A stretch of 64,000 nucleotides of DNA from Mycolicibacterium goodii (GTDB lineage Bacteria; Actinomycetota; Actinomycetes; Mycobacteriales; Mycobacteriaceae): positions 2,294,001 to 2,358,000 of the forward strand of contig NZ_CP012150.1 of NCBI RefSeq assembly GCF_001187505.1. The letters run 5' to 3'. A program made the translations under genes and the position numbers. Positions 33,931 through 43,523 of the stretch are shown here, piece by piece. Every line of letters begins with the position of its first letter. Positions within the stretch are counted from its first letter, which is position 1. The notes beneath the pieces were generated by a model that was not told the DNA's origin, ran no database searches, and saw nothing but the letters and a program-made list of their open reading frames with translations.

Positions 33931-34902
33931 ATGAGAGCCTTGGTAACCGGTGCCGCCGGGTTCATCGGGTCGAACCTCGTCGACCGTCTGCTGGTCGACG
34001 GTCATCAGGTCATCGGGATCGACAACTTCTGGACCGGAGACCCGTCCAACCTGGAATTCGCGGTACGGCAGGCGAACTCGGGAAGCCGCGCGTTCACGCT
34101 GGTGAAGACGGACATCCTGGCCCCCGAGCTCACCGACGTCGTCGCGGGTGCCTGCCCTCATGTGGTCTTCCACCTGGCCGCACGTGTCGAAAGCGACATC
34201 TCGCTGCCCGATCCGCTGGTGGACGCCCGCAACAACGTGCTCGGAACCATCAACCTCCTGGAGGCCTGCAGGCAGGTCGGGGTCCGCCGAGTCGTCTATG
34301 CGACGTCCGGGGATTCCCGGTACGGAGACGGTCCGTCGTCATCTCACGCGGCCGCGAAACTCTCCGGTGAGTTGTACCTGCGGGCGTATGCCGAGATGTT
34401 CGGTCTGGCACCGATATGCCTTGCCCTGTCCAACGTCTACGGGCCACGCCAGCGCCCTCACGGTGTCGCGGCGCTCATCACCATCCTTGCCAGCGCGATG
34501 GTCACGGGTCGCCCGTACGTGGTGAACCGGGACCACGCGGATGCGCACGACTTCGTCTACGTCGACGACGCCGTCGACGCGTTCGTGCGCGCAGCACATG
34601 CGCCGATCGAGACGATCGGTAACTACGACATCAGCGGCGGTGTGCCCGTCACGGCCACCGACATACACCACGCGATTGCCGCGGTGCTCGACGACGCAGC
34701 GCCGCCAGGTGCCATCGGGGAGGAGAGCAGGAAGTTGTCCGAAAAGATTGTTGACGCCAACACTGAAACCAACACCGAACAAGGTCTCGGGTGGAAACCC
34801 ACTGTCGGCCTCGCGGATGGGATCCGCCAGACCGTCGAATGGTTGTGCCGCACGCTCGAATCCGAGCCTGCAACAGCGGACTTCATGGCGGCAGGTGCAT
34901 GA
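33931..34902 (+). CDS. NAD-dependent sugar epimerase/dehydratase-like SDR lacking the catalytic Tyr
   Basis: This 323-residue extended SDR has the N-terminal TGAAGFIGSN, DNFWTGDPSN and HLAARVESDISLPDP, as in UDP-glucose 4-epimerases. The active-site region is unusual: the YxxxK Tyr is His139 (SSSHAAAK), and the ~14-residue loop normally between the VYG motif and YxxxK is missing. The downstream substrate region (LALSNVYGPRQRP, DFVYVDDAVDAF) is normal. It may be inactive, altered or a binding protein. The start is ATG 33931, and the end overlaps the next gene by 4 nt. Confidence 0.85.
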   Translation: MRALVTGAAGFIGSNLVDRLLVDGHQVIGIDNFWTGDPSNLEFAVRQANSGSRAFTLVKTDILAPELTDVVAGACPHVVFHLAARVESDISLPDPLVDARNNVLGTINLLEACRQVGVRRVVYATSGDSRYGDGPSSSHAAAKLSGELYLRAYAEMFGLAPICLALSNVYGPRQRPHGVAALITILASAMVTGRPYVVNRDHADAHDFVYVDDAVDAFVRAAHAPIETIGNYDISGGVPVTATDIHHAIAAVLDDAAPPGAIGEESRKLSEKIVDANTETNTEQGLGWKPTVGLADGIRQTVEWLCRTLESEPATADFMAAGA

Positions 34903-36455
34903 TGACCGCCCAGATCTCGAACCTCAACAGTGAGTTCGGCATACCCCCATCCATGGCCGCCCCGAGGACCGAACCGTTCGTCGCGGGCACGAACATCTCG
35001 ATCAAGTTGGCGCCGAGTAGTGTCTTTCAGCGGTCGAACTGGCAGAAGAGGTATTCCGCCTATCTGCTGATGACCGACACCGTGGTGATCTGCCTTTCGG
35101 TGGGATTCGCACAACTTGTCCGGTTCGGCCCCACTTTGACACCGTGGGGATACCCGAAGTTCTATGTGCCTGCGTTCTCGATCCTGTTCGCGATCGCCTG
35201 GTTGTCGGCGCTGTCCGCACTGCGGACCCGCTCACCACGTATCACCGCCGCGTGTGTCGACGAGTACCGCCGGGTCACAGCGGCATCCTTCTGGACATTC
35301 GGCGCCATAGCGATCGTGTCGTTGCTGCTCAAACTCGACATCGCCCGAGGCTATCTGGCGGTCGCGCTGCCCGTGGGCACACTGGGCCTGCTGCTCGAGC
35401 GGCGCCTGTGGCACCGACACGTCGCTCGCGAGCGCGTGGCGGGCCGCTACCGCACCGCGGTGTTGGCGTTCGGCGAGCTGGATGCCGTCACGGAACTGGC
35501 GAGCGAACTGGTGCGAAACCCTGCCGACGGCTACCACGTCGTGGGTGTGGGCATCCCGCGGTATGGCAGGCCGCGTGGGGAATTCGTGACGGTGAACGGT
35601 GAGCGCATACCCATCATCGGGGGTGAGGCGGAGATGCTCGATGCTGTGCACACCTGCGGCGCCGACACGGTGGCGATCGCCGGCACCGAAGCCTTCGGCG
35701 TCCGCGGTATCCGGCGGCTGCTGTGGCAGTTGGAGCCGCTCGGGGTCGACCTGGTGGTGTCGACGGGGGCCATGGATGTGGCGCTCTCCCGCATGGTGAT
35801 GCAGCCGATCGCGGGAATTCCGCTGCTGCACATCGAGAAACCGTTGTACCGAAACGCCAAGCGGTTCCAGAAGTACCTGTTCGACATGAGCTTCGCGCTC
35901 GCCGTCCTGGTGATGACCTCACCGGTGCTGTTGCTCACCGCGATCGCGATCAAACTGACCAGCAGCGGACCGGTGTTCTATTCGTCGGAACGGATCGGCG
36001 TCGACGGCAAGCTGTTCTCGATGTTGAAGTTCCGCACCATGGTCGAGAATGCCGATCAGATGCTCGACGAGCTGGAGAATCTGAACGAATCCGACGGGCT
36101 GCTGTTCAAGATCCACGATGACCCCCGGGTGACGCGGGTCGGAAAGATCCTGCGCCGCTTCAGCATCGACGAGCTACCACAGTTCATCAACGTGCTCAGA
36201 GGCGAGATGAGCGTCGTCGGGCCGCGTCCGCCACTGCGACGTGAGGTCGAGGAATACGACTGCGAGATCCTGCGCAGGCTTCTCGTCAAACCGGGAGTCA
36301 CCGGTCTGTGGCAGGTGAGCGGCCGCTCGGACCTGGCCTGGGATCAGGCCGTGCGGCTCGACCTGTCGTACGTGGACAACTGGTCGATGATCGGCGACGT
36401 CCTGATCGTCGCGAAGACCTTCGGCGCGGTTCTGCGTCGAGACGGCGCCTACTGA
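34899..36455 (+). CDS. Polyprenyl-phosphate glycosylphosphotransferase (WbaP/WcaJ type)
   Basis: This 518-residue integral membrane enzyme starts the repeat unit by moving a hexose-1-phosphate, probably glucose, to polyprenyl phosphate. Four N-terminal membrane helices (about 50-170) and a CoA-binding-like cytoplasmic domain are followed by a fifth helix. The catalytic domain carries LKFRTM, DDPRVTRVGKILRRFSIDELPQ and GEMSVVGPRPP, ending VSGRSDLAWDQAVRLDLSYVDNWS. ATGATG at 34899/34902 overlaps the preceding stop. It is the committing step of the whole locus. Confidence 0.93.
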   Translation: MMTAQISNLNSEFGIPPSMAAPRTEPFVAGTNISIKLAPSSVFQRSNWQKRYSAYLLMTDTVVICLSVGFAQLVRFGPTLTPWGYPKFYVPAFSILFAIAWLSALSALRTRSPRITAACVDEYRRVTAASFWTFGAIAIVSLLLKLDIARGYLAVALPVGTLGLLLERRLWHRHVARERVAGRYRTAVLAFGELDAVTELASELVRNPADGYHVVGVGIPRYGRPRGEFVTVNGERIPIIGGEAEMLDAVHTCGADTVAIAGTEAFGVRGIRRLLWQLEPLGVDLVVSTGAMDVALSRMVMQPIAGIPLLHIEKPLYRNAKRFQKYLFDMSFALAVLVMTSPVLLLTAIAIKLTSSGPVFYSSERIGVDGKLFSMLKFRTMVENADQMLDELENLNESDGLLFKIHDDPRVTRVGKILRRFSIDELPQFINVLRGEMSVVGPRPPLRREVEEYDCEILRRLLVKPGVTGLWQVSGRSDLAWDQAVRLDLSYVDNWSMIGDVLIVAKTFGAVLRRDGAY

Positions 36456-36464
36456 GGATCGATC

Positions 36465-37343
36465 ATGCGCGGAATCATCCTGGCGGCCGGGCTCGGCTCG
36501 CGTCTGCATCCGATCACCATCGGCGTCAGCAAGCAGTTGCTGCCCGTCTACGACAAACCGATGGTCTACTACCCGCTGTCGACCCTGATACTCGCCGGCA
36601 TCCGTGACATCCTCGTGATCACCAATCCCGTTGACGAACACGCCTTCCGGACCCTGCTCGGCGACGGCTCGCAGTTCGGCATCGACATCGAATATGCGAC
36701 ACAGCCCAAACCGGAGGGGATCGCGCAGGCATTCGAGATCGGGCGTTCCTTCATCGGATCCGACCGCGTCGCATTGGCGCTCGGCGACAACATCTTCCAC
36801 GGCCCGAAGCTGGGTGTGAGCCTGAGCCGGTTCGTCGACATCGACGGCGGAGGCATCTTCGCCTACCGGGTCGCCGACCCGACCGCGTACGGCGTGGTCG
36901 AGTTCGACGCCCAGTTCCGCGCGGTGTCCCTCGAGGAGAAGCCGAAGGCACCGCGATCCGAGTACGCCGTTCCCGGCCTGTACTTCTACGACAACGACGT
37001 GATCGAGATCGCGGCAGGCCTGAAGCCATCGGACCGCGGTGAACTCGAGATCACCGACGTCAACCGCGCATATCTCGAGCAGGGACGGTTGTCGGTCGAG
37101 GAACTCCCGCGCGGCACCGCGTGGCTGGACACCGGGACGTTCGACTCACTGCTGGATGCGTGCAGCTACGTACGCACGATCGAGCAACGCCAGGGGCTCA
37201 AGGTCGGGGTGCCGGAGGAAGCGGCGTGGCGGCGTGGGCTCATCGACGACGACGCGTTGCGTGAGCGCGGCGAGCTTCTGCACAAGTCCGGCTACGGAAG
37301 CTACCTGCTGCGCCTGCTGGACGGTTGGGGAGGCCCCGCATGA
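36465..37343 (+). CDS. RmlA-type glucose-1-phosphate thymidylyltransferase
   Basis: This 292-residue nucleotidyltransferase has the signature [44 protein letters not shown] and [10 protein letters not shown], all standard for RmlA. It makes dTDP-glucose from glucose-1-phosphate and dTTP. No RmlB dehydratase is seen in the window, so the next step would be supplied by a chromosomal enzyme or by one of the local SDRs. It begins 10 nt after the glycosylphosphotransferase stop and overlaps the next gene by 4 nt. Confidence 0.92.
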   Translation: MRGIILAAGLGSRLHPITIGVSKQLLPVYDKPMVYYPLSTLILAGIRDILVITNPVDEHAFRTLLGDGSQFGIDIEYATQPKPEGIAQAFEIGRSFIGSDRVALALGDNIFHGPKLGVSLSRFVDIDGGGIFAYRVADPTAYGVVEFDAQFRAVSLEEKPKAPRSEYAVPGLYFYDNDVIEIAAGLKPSDRGELEITDVNRAYLEQGRLSVEELPRGTAWLDTGTFDSLLDACSYVRTIEQRQGLKVGVPEEAAWRRGLIDDDALRERGELLHKSGYGSYLLRLLDGWGGPA

Positions 37344-38701
37344 AGATGGTGGTCTTGGGCACCGGCTACCTGGGAGCCACCCACGCGGCGTGTATGGCCG
37401 AACTCGGCCACGAGGTACTCGGCGTGGACATCGATCCGGCCAAGCTCGCGAAACTGGAGGCAGGCGAGGTCCCGTTCTTCGAACCGGGACTCTCCGAGGT
37501 CATTCGCCGCCACACCGGTAGCGGTCGATTGCACTTCTCCTCCTCGTACCAGGACGCGGTCGACTTCGCCGACGTCTTCTTCGTCGCAGTCGCGACACCC
37601 CAGAAGAAGGGGGACTACGGAGCCGATCTGTGCTTCGTCGACGCCGTGATCGACAGGCTTGCACCACTGTTGGACAAGCCCGCCGTGATCATCGGGAAGT
37701 CGACGGTGCCGGTCGGTACGGCAGCGCGGCTCGCGGCCCGAGCACGCACGCTCGCACCCGCACGCGGCGCTGTCGAACTGGCATGGAATCCGGAGTTCCT
37801 CAGGGAAGGCTTCGCGGTGCAGGGCACGCTGCATCCGGACCGCCTCGTCCTCGGTATCGAGCAGCCGGGTTCGGGACGCGCCGAGGCGGTGGTTCGCGAG
37901 ATCTACGCGGATCTGATCACCGACGGCGTTCCGCTCATCGTCACCGACCTCGCAACCGCCGAATTGGTCAAGGTGTCGGCCAACGCCTTTCTGGCGACCA
38001 AGATCTCGTTCATCAACGCCATCGCCGAGGTGTGCGAGGCAGTGGACGCCGACGTCACGGTCCTGGCCGATGCGATCGGATACGACGGAAGGATCGGCCG
38101 ACGGTTTCTCAACGCCGGCATCGGTTTCGGCGGTGGGTGTCTGCCCAAGGACATCCGGGCGTTCATGGCACGGGCCGGCGAACTGGGAGCCAACCAGGCA
38201 CTGACGTTCCTGCGCGAGGTCGACAGCATCAACATGCGACGCCGCACCCGCGTGGTGGAGATCGCCAGGGAGGTCTGCGGGGGAAGCTTCATCGGCGCAC
38301 GGGTCGCCGTGCTGGGTGCGGCTTTCAAACCGGATTCCGACGATGTGCGGGACTCGCCGGCATTGAACGTCGCGGGGCAGATCCAGCTGCAGGGGGCGTG
38401 TGTCAACGTGTTCGACCCACAGGCCATGGACAACTCGCGCGCCCTGTTCCCCACCTTGAACTACGCGACCACTGCGTTCGAAGCGTGCGAAGGGGCGGAC
38501 GTGGTGTTGGTGCTCACCGAATGGGCCGAGTTCCGGGCGATCGACCCGGCCGCGCTGAAGACCAACGTCCGTTCGGCGGTGGTGGTCGACGGGCGTAACT
38601 GTCTGGACGCCAAGGCCTGGCGGTCGGCCGGGTGGTACTACCGGGCTCTCGGAAGGCCGGCGCTCCCTCGGGAGTCGAGCGCATCGGCGAATGCGATATG
38701 A
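37340..38701 (+). CDS. UDP-glucose 6-dehydrogenase
   Basis: This 453-residue enzyme oxidises UDP-glucose to UDP-glucuronate. The Rossmann start is [28 protein letters not shown]. Further motifs are [19 protein letters not shown] and the catalytic Cys267 in [14 protein letters not shown], then [17 protein letters not shown] 37340 overlaps the rmlA-like stop (ATGA), and its own stop overlaps the glycosyltransferase gene that follows. UDP-glucuronate is the natural donor for that next enzyme. Confidence 0.93.
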   Translation: MKMVVLGTGYLGATHAACMAELGHEVLGVDIDPAKLAKLEAGEVPFFEPGLSEVIRRHTGSGRLHFSSSYQDAVDFADVFFVAVATPQKKGDYGADLCFVDAVIDRLAPLLDKPAVIIGKSTVPVGTAARLAARARTLAPARGAVELAWNPEFLREGFAVQGTLHPDRLVLGIEQPGSGRAEAVVREIYADLITDGVPLIVTDLATAELVKVSANAFLATKISFINAIAEVCEAVDADVTVLADAIGYDGRIGRRFLNAGIGFGGGCLPKDIRAFMARAGELGANQALTFLREVDSINMRRRTRVVEIAREVCGGSFIGARVAVLGAAFKPDSDDVRDSPALNVAGQIQLQGACVNVFDPQAMDNSRALFPTLNYATTAFEACEGADVVLVLTEWAEFRAIDPAALKTNVRSAVVVDGRNCLDAKAWRSAGWYYRALGRPALPRESSASANAI

Positions 38702-39750
38702 CCAACGCCGAGCGGTATGAGGCTTGTCCGGCAAGCGATCCGGTGCCGGGCCGCCATCTGTTGACCGCATCAACGGGTGGGCATCTCGCCCAGCTGGTCA
38801 AGTGGTCGCAGGTGATCGGCTCAGCTCCGGACTCCCTCTGGATCACCTTCAAGTCGCCGCAGAGTGATTCTCTGCTGCAAGGTCGAAGAGTCATCTACGT
38901 CCCCTATGTCGCGCCTCGCGACTTTCGCGGGGCAACCAATGCACTGATCCGCATGATCAGGGAGATCGACTGGAAACATGAGCACTTCACCGCGGCCGTG
39001 ACGACGGGCGCGGCGGTCGGTCTGGCGGCGCTCGTCGCGGCGCGGTCACACCACGTACCGTCGTACTACTTCGAGTCCGTGTCCCGCGTGAACGGGCCGT
39101 CGCTCACCGGCAAGCTGGCCAGCCTCGATCCCTACATCCGGACCAGCTGCCAGTATCAACATTGGGCGGGACGCCGATGGAAATACCGGCGATCGCTGTT
39201 CGACAGCTACGAGACACTGCCGAAGGCACGGGTCGACAACCCACGCCTGTTCGTGACGCTCGGCACCATCTATCCCTATCGGTTCGATTCTCTTGTCGAT
39301 GCGATCCTGTGCACCGGCCTCGCCGACGATCGGACGGTCTGGCAACTCGGAACCACGTCGCGCGACGGACTGCCCGGGCGGGCGGTGTCGCAGATGCGTG
39401 CGGCGAAATTCGAAGAGTGCGTGCGGGATGCCGATGTCGTCGTCACCCACGCCGGCGTCGGGACGATCATGCACCTGCTGGAGATGGGGGTGTTCCCGGT
39501 GGTGGTTCCGCGCCGCGCCAAACGGCACGAACACATCGACGACCATCAGGTCCAGATCGCCTCGTTGCTCAAGAGCCGGGAGATATCGGCGGTGACAGAA
39601 GCCGACGAGTTGTGCCGTGACGCGATCGTCGCGGCGACGCAAACTTCGGTGCGTAGTGCATCGGGGCTCGGGTCAGGACGTGACCACCGGCGCGGTCCGC
39701 TCACAGCGAGCAGTGAAATTCCCGCAATCCGACGAACGGAGATCTCATGA
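38698..39750 (+). CDS. Fused Alg14/Alg13-like glycosyltransferase (PssD-PssE type)
   Basis: This 350-residue protein combines two halves usually encoded apart. The N-terminal Alg14-like membrane anchor part (about 18-175) has the glycine loop LLTASTGGHLAQLVKW; the C-terminal GT28-type catalytic part (about 180-310) has LFVTLGTIYPYRF and VVTHAGVGTIMHLLEMG. In rhizobia the PssD/PssE pair adds glucuronate to the lipid-linked first glucose. Placement right after UDP-glucose dehydrogenase suggests the same reaction here. The start at ATG 38698 overlaps the preceding stop. Confidence 0.85.
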   Translation: MTNAERYEACPASDPVPGRHLLTASTGGHLAQLVKWSQVIGSAPDSLWITFKSPQSDSLLQGRRVIYVPYVAPRDFRGATNALIRMIREIDWKHEHFTAAVTTGAAVGLAALVAARSHHVPSYYFESVSRVNGPSLTGKLASLDPYIRTSCQYQHWAGRRWKYRRSLFDSYETLPKARVDNPRLFVTLGTIYPYRFDSLVDAILCTGLADDRTVWQLGTTSRDGLPGRAVSQMRAAKFEECVRDADVVVTHAGVGTIMHLLEMGVFPVVVPRRAKRHEHIDDHQVQIASLLKSREISAVTEADELCRDAIVAATQTSVRSASGLGSGRDHRRGPLTASSEIPAIRRTEIS

Positions 39751-41003
39751 CCTGCCGACTGTGCGGCTCCCAACGACTGCTGAGTGTGCTCGATCTCGGC
39801 GCGACACCTCCGTGCGAGAAGTTCCTCGCCGCCGGCGAACTCGACCTTCCCGAGCCCACGTATCCGTTGCATCTGCGGCTGTGCGAGGACTGTCTGCTGC
39901 TCCAGATCCCGGCGCTGATCACCCCGGAAGACACGTTCAGTGAGTACGCGTATTTCTCGTCGTACTCCGACAGCTGGGTCCAGCACGCCAAGCGGTTCGT
40001 CGACGACGCGGTCACCCGGCTCGGCCTCGGTCCGGACTCTTTCGTCGTCGAGGTGGCGAGCAACGACGGATACCTGCTCCAGCACGTGGTGGCCGCCGGT
40101 GTTCCGTGCCTGGGCGTCGAACCATCGGTGAACGTCGGCGCGGCCGCCCGCGATGCCGGCGTGCCCACCCTGACCGCGTTCCTGGACGAGGACCTCGCAG
40201 CCAGGGTGCGCGACGATCACGGACCGGCGGATCTGGTGGTGGCCAACAACGTCTATGCCCACATCCCCGATCTGCTGGGCTTCACCCGATCGCTACGCGG
40301 ATTGCTTGCGGACGACGGATGGTTGAGCATCGAAGTGCACCACGCGCTGAATCTGGTCACCCTCGGCCAGTTCGACACCATCTACCACGAACACTTCCAG
40401 TACTACACAGTGCTTTCGGCCATTCGCGCACTCGCCACGGCCGGCCTGGCGGTCGTGGACGTGGAGATGCTTCCCACGCACGGCGGATCGATCCGGCTCT
40501 GGGCGCAACTCGAGGACTTCGCCGCACCGCAGAGCCGACGGGTGGCAGAAGTTCTGGCCATCGAGGAAGAAGCAGGATTGCACGCGGTCGACGGATACCT
40601 CGCGCTGAGGCCACGGGCCGAGGCCGTTCGTCATCAGTTGTTGCAGTTCCTCCTCGACTGCCGTGCCGACGGCAAACTGGTGGTCGGCTATGGCGCGCCG
40701 GGCAAGGGAAACACGCTGCTCAACTACTGCGGCATTCGCCCTGACCTGCTCGCGTACACAGTCGATCGCAATCCGTACAAACACGGTCGGTTCACACCCG
40801 GCACACGGATTCCGATCCACGACCCGGCGCAGATCGCCAAGGACCGGCCCGACGTGGTCCTGGCGCTGCCCTGGAATCTGGAAAACGAACTGACAGAGCA
40901 ACTGTCGTACATCTGGGAATGGGGCGGACAGTTGATCTTTCCGCTGCCCACCCTGCACAGCTCTGCCGTGTTCAAACCGCCACTGGGAGGAATATCAGCA
41001 TGA
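39747..41003 (+). CDS. NDP-sugar C-methyltransferase family protein
   Basis: This 418-residue protein has three parts. The N-terminal zinc-binding motif is CRLCGS (Cys3, Cys6) with CEDCLL later; the central SAM domain has VVEVASNDGYLLQHVV and DLVVANNVYAHIPDL; the C-terminal Rossmann-like domain has VVGYGAPGKGNTLLNYCGI. This is the architecture of TylC3/NovU-type enzymes that methylate C3 of 4-keto deoxysugar nucleotides. It should act on a dTDP- or CDP-keto sugar made by neighbouring gene products. It overlaps neighbours by 4 nt. Confidence 0.87.
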   Translation: MTCRLCGSQRLLSVLDLGATPPCEKFLAAGELDLPEPTYPLHLRLCEDCLLLQIPALITPEDTFSEYAYFSSYSDSWVQHAKRFVDDAVTRLGLGPDSFVVEVASNDGYLLQHVVAAGVPCLGVEPSVNVGAAARDAGVPTLTAFLDEDLAARVRDDHGPADLVVANNVYAHIPDLLGFTRSLRGLLADDGWLSIEVHHALNLVTLGQFDTIYHEHFQYYTVLSAIRALATAGLAVVDVEMLPTHGGSIRLWAQLEDFAAPQSRRVAEVLAIEEEAGLHAVDGYLALRPRAEAVRHQLLQFLLDCRADGKLVVGYGAPGKGNTLLNYCGIRPDLLAYTVDRNPYKHGRFTPGTRIPIHDPAQIAKDRPDVVLALPWNLENELTEQLSYIWEWGGQLIFPLPTLHSSAVFKPPLGGISA

Positions 41004-41800
41004 AAGTCGTTCTGTTCTGCGGCGGATACGGTATGCGGATGCGTAACGGTCCGGGAGACGCGGTACCGAAGCCGATGCAGATGGTCGGTCCGCGACCACT
41101 CATCTGGCACGTGATGAAGTATTACGCACACTTCGGCCACAAGGAGTTCGTCCTGTGCCTCGGCTACGGCGCAGACCACATCAAAAACTACTTCCTGACG
41201 TATCAGGAGGCGGCCTCGAACGATTTCGTGATGAACGGCGGCCAGGTCCAGTTGATGCACTCGGACATCAGCGACTGGACGATCTCGTTCGTCGACACGG
41301 GACTCGAATCACCGATCGGTGAGCGCCTGCGAAGGGTTCGAGACTATCTCGGAGGCGACGAGTACTTCTTGGCCAACTATGCCGATGTGCTCACCGACGC
41401 ACCGCTGGATCGCATGATCGAGGAGTTCCATCAGTCCGGTGCGGTCGCTTCGATGATGGTCGTCCCGCCTCAGTCGTCGTTCCACTGCGTCGAGGTCTCC
41501 GAGACGGGGGAGGTCAAGGAGATCATCGCGGTCTCCGAGTTGACCATCTGGGAGAACGGTGGCTTCTTCGTTCTGTCCCAAGGAATCTTCGACCTGCTGC
41601 CGCCGGGCGGCGACCTGGTAGCGGATGTGTGCGGCACCTTGGCAGGCCAGGGAAAGCTGTTCGGATACCGGTACCAGGGATTCTGGAAGCCCGCCGACAC
41701 ATTCAAAGAGCGGGCCGAACTCGAGGCCAGATACCACGACGGCGACCGCCCATGGATGCTGTGGGAGAAGTCGGTTCGTTTGGTGCCCGAGGCATCATGA
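41000..41800 (+). CDS. Glucose-1-phosphate cytidylyltransferase-like enzyme (RfbF family)
   Basis: This 266-residue nucleotidyltransferase has the N-terminal signature KVVLFCGGYGMRMRNG, an altered Lys region AVPKPMQMVGPRPLIWHVM and FVLCLGYGADHIKNYF, all typical of RfbF. It probably forms CDP-glucose for deoxysugar synthesis. The usual CDP-glucose dehydratase partner is not evident, so an SDR in this locus or another nucleotide may be used. It lies between a C-methyltransferase gene and a PIG-L deacetylase gene, all overlapping by 4 nt. Confidence 0.85.
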   Translation: MKVVLFCGGYGMRMRNGPGDAVPKPMQMVGPRPLIWHVMKYYAHFGHKEFVLCLGYGADHIKNYFLTYQEAASNDFVMNGGQVQLMHSDISDWTISFVDTGLESPIGERLRRVRDYLGGDEYFLANYADVLTDAPLDRMIEEFHQSGAVASMMVVPPQSSFHCVEVSETGEVKEIIAVSELTIWENGGFFVLSQGIFDLLPPGGDLVADVCGTLAGQGKLFGYRYQGFWKPADTFKERAELEARYHDGDRPWMLWEKSVRLVPEAS

Positions 41801-42465
41801 TCGGGTTGCTCGCCGGGGCGGTCGAGGAGATCGCGGTTGTCGGTGCTCATTGTGACGACATCGCAATCGGGATGGGAGGTACCCTGCTCACCCTCGCAAC
41901 CGCAATCCCTGCGCTTCGTGTCAGAGCCCTCGTGTTGTCGGGCGGTGGTACCGAACGCGAGACAGAGGAGACCGGGGCGTTGGCAGCCTTCTGTCCAGGC
42001 CTTGACCTCGACCTGACAGTGTTGGACGTGGAGGATGGCAAGTCGCCTGCGCACTGGGAAAGAATCAAGCAACAGGTCAACGAGTTTCGGAAGTCGTGTA
42101 GTGCTCAGGTCGTATTCGGGCCGCACCGCGGTGACGCGCATCAGGATCATCGACTCCTGGCAGAACTGCTGCCGACCGAGTTTCGTGACCACCTCGTGCT
42201 CGGTTACGAAATCCTCAAGTGGGAGTCCGACACTCCACGGTCGTCGATCTTCCATCCGATCGAGGCGTCGATAGCCGAGGAAAAGGCACGCCTGCTGCAA
42301 AAGCACTACCCGTCCCAGACCGGCCATGACTGGTTCGACGAGCAAGCGTTCCTCGGCCTGTTGAGGATGCGGGGGGTCCAGTGCCGGCATACATACGCCG
42401 AGAGCTTCATCTTGGAGAAAGCGACCATCACGTTCGGACATCGCGGCACACACGCGACGTGGTGA
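41797..42465 (+). CDS. PIG-L family deacetylase
   Basis: This 222-residue LmbE/PIG-L hydrolase has the zinc site AHCDDIAIGMGG (AHPDD with Pro to Cys), then FGPHRGDAHQDHRLLAELL with the conserved HxDH pair. Such enzymes remove N-acetyl groups from GlcNAc-type sugars, fitting the GlmS paralogue at the front of the locus. ATG 41797 overlaps the preceding stop. The next gene follows after a 29-nt gap with its own ribosome site. Confidence 0.87.
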   Translation: MIGLLAGAVEEIAVVGAHCDDIAIGMGGTLLTLATAIPALRVRALVLSGGGTERETEETGALAAFCPGLDLDLTVLDVEDGKSPAHWERIKQQVNEFRKSCSAQVVFGPHRGDAHQDHRLLAELLPTEFRDHLVLGYEILKWESDTPRSSIFHPIEASIAEEKARLLQKHYPSQTGHDWFDEQAFLGLLRMRGVQCRHTYAESFILEKATITFGHRGTHATW

Positions 42466-42494
42466 CGAACGACAAAAGTGAAGGGGAAGTAGGG

Positions 42495-43523
42495 ATGAGA
42501 GTACTGGTCACCGGCCATCAGGGATATCTGGGCACCGTCATGGTGCCGATCCTGCAGCTTGCCGGACATGACGTCACAGGTTTGGACACCGGCTTCTTCG
42601 CCGACTGTGTCCTCGGCCCGGTGCCTGCGGACCCACCGGGGATGCATGTGGATCTCCGGGATGTGACGGCGGAGCAGTTGATCGGGTTCGACGCCGTCAT
42701 CCACCTGGCGGCATTGTCGAACGACCCGCTCGGTGCGTTGGCGCCGCAGATCACCTACGAGATCAACCACTTCGCCTCCGTGAGGTTGGCACGGGCGGCG
42801 AAAGCCGCCGGCGTGCGCAGGTTCCTCTATGCGTCGACCTGTTCGGTGTACGGTTCGGCCGGCCTGGATCTCGTCGACGAACAGGCCCCGCTGCGACCGC
42901 TCACCCCGTACGCGGAGAGCAAGGTGCGGGTCGAGGACGACGTGGCAGAGATGGCGGACGACTCCTTCACGCCGGTGTTCCTCCGGAATGCCACCGCGTT
43001 CGGGTTCTCGCCGCGGCTGCGCGCCGACATCGTCCTCAACAATCTCGTCGGGCATGCGTTCCTCACCGGAGATGTCCGCGTGTTGTCGGACGGCACGCCG
43101 TGGCGACCGCTGGTCCACGCCAGGGACATCGCCGCCGCGTTCCTGCTCGCGTTGGAGGCACCGGCCGAGAAGGTGCACTGTGCGGCCTACAACGTCGGCA
43201 CCGAGTCGAACAATCTGACGGTGGCCGATATCGCGCAGGCGGTTGTCGACGTGGTTCCTGGAGCGAGGTTGGTGATCACGGGTGAGACAGGAGCCGACCC
43301 GCGTTCGTACCGGGTGGACTTCTCGAAAGTCCGGGACGAGTTGGGATTCGACGCCAAGTGGTCTATTCCGGACGGCGCCGCCGAACTCTACAAGGAATAC
43401 GACGCGGCCGGATTGACCGCGGAGGCATTCGCGAAGAAGTTCACCCGGCTCCCGCACCTGGAGGCACTGCAGTCCGACGGCGTCATCGACAAGACGTTGC
43501 GGCGGATCACCGCAGGCGTGTGA
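42495..43523 (+). CDS. NAD-dependent sugar epimerase/dehydratase (extended SDR)
   Basis: This 342-residue SDR has VTGHQGYLGTVMVP as cofactor loop, VIHLAALSNDP, the serine motif YASTCSVYG and an intact YAESK catalytic pair, then NATAFGFSPRLR. The family often reduces or epimerises keto sugars made together with TylC3-type methyltransferases. Ribosome site AAGGGGAAG precedes ATG 42495. Its end overlaps the convergent rmlC-like gene by 17 nt. Confidence 0.87.
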   Translation: MRVLVTGHQGYLGTVMVPILQLAGHDVTGLDTGFFADCVLGPVPADPPGMHVDLRDVTAEQLIGFDAVIHLAALSNDPLGALAPQITYEINHFASVRLARAAKAAGVRRFLYASTCSVYGSAGLDLVDEQAPLRPLTPYAESKVRVEDDVAEMADDSFTPVFLRNATAFGFSPRLRADIVLNNLVGHAFLTGDVRVLSDGTPWRPLVHARDIAAAFLLALEAPAEKVHCAAYNVGTESNNLTVADIAQAVVDVVPGARLVITGETGADPRSYRVDFSKVRDELGFDAKWSIPDGAAELYKEYDAAGLTAEAFAKKFTRLPHLEALQSDGVIDKTLRRITAGV

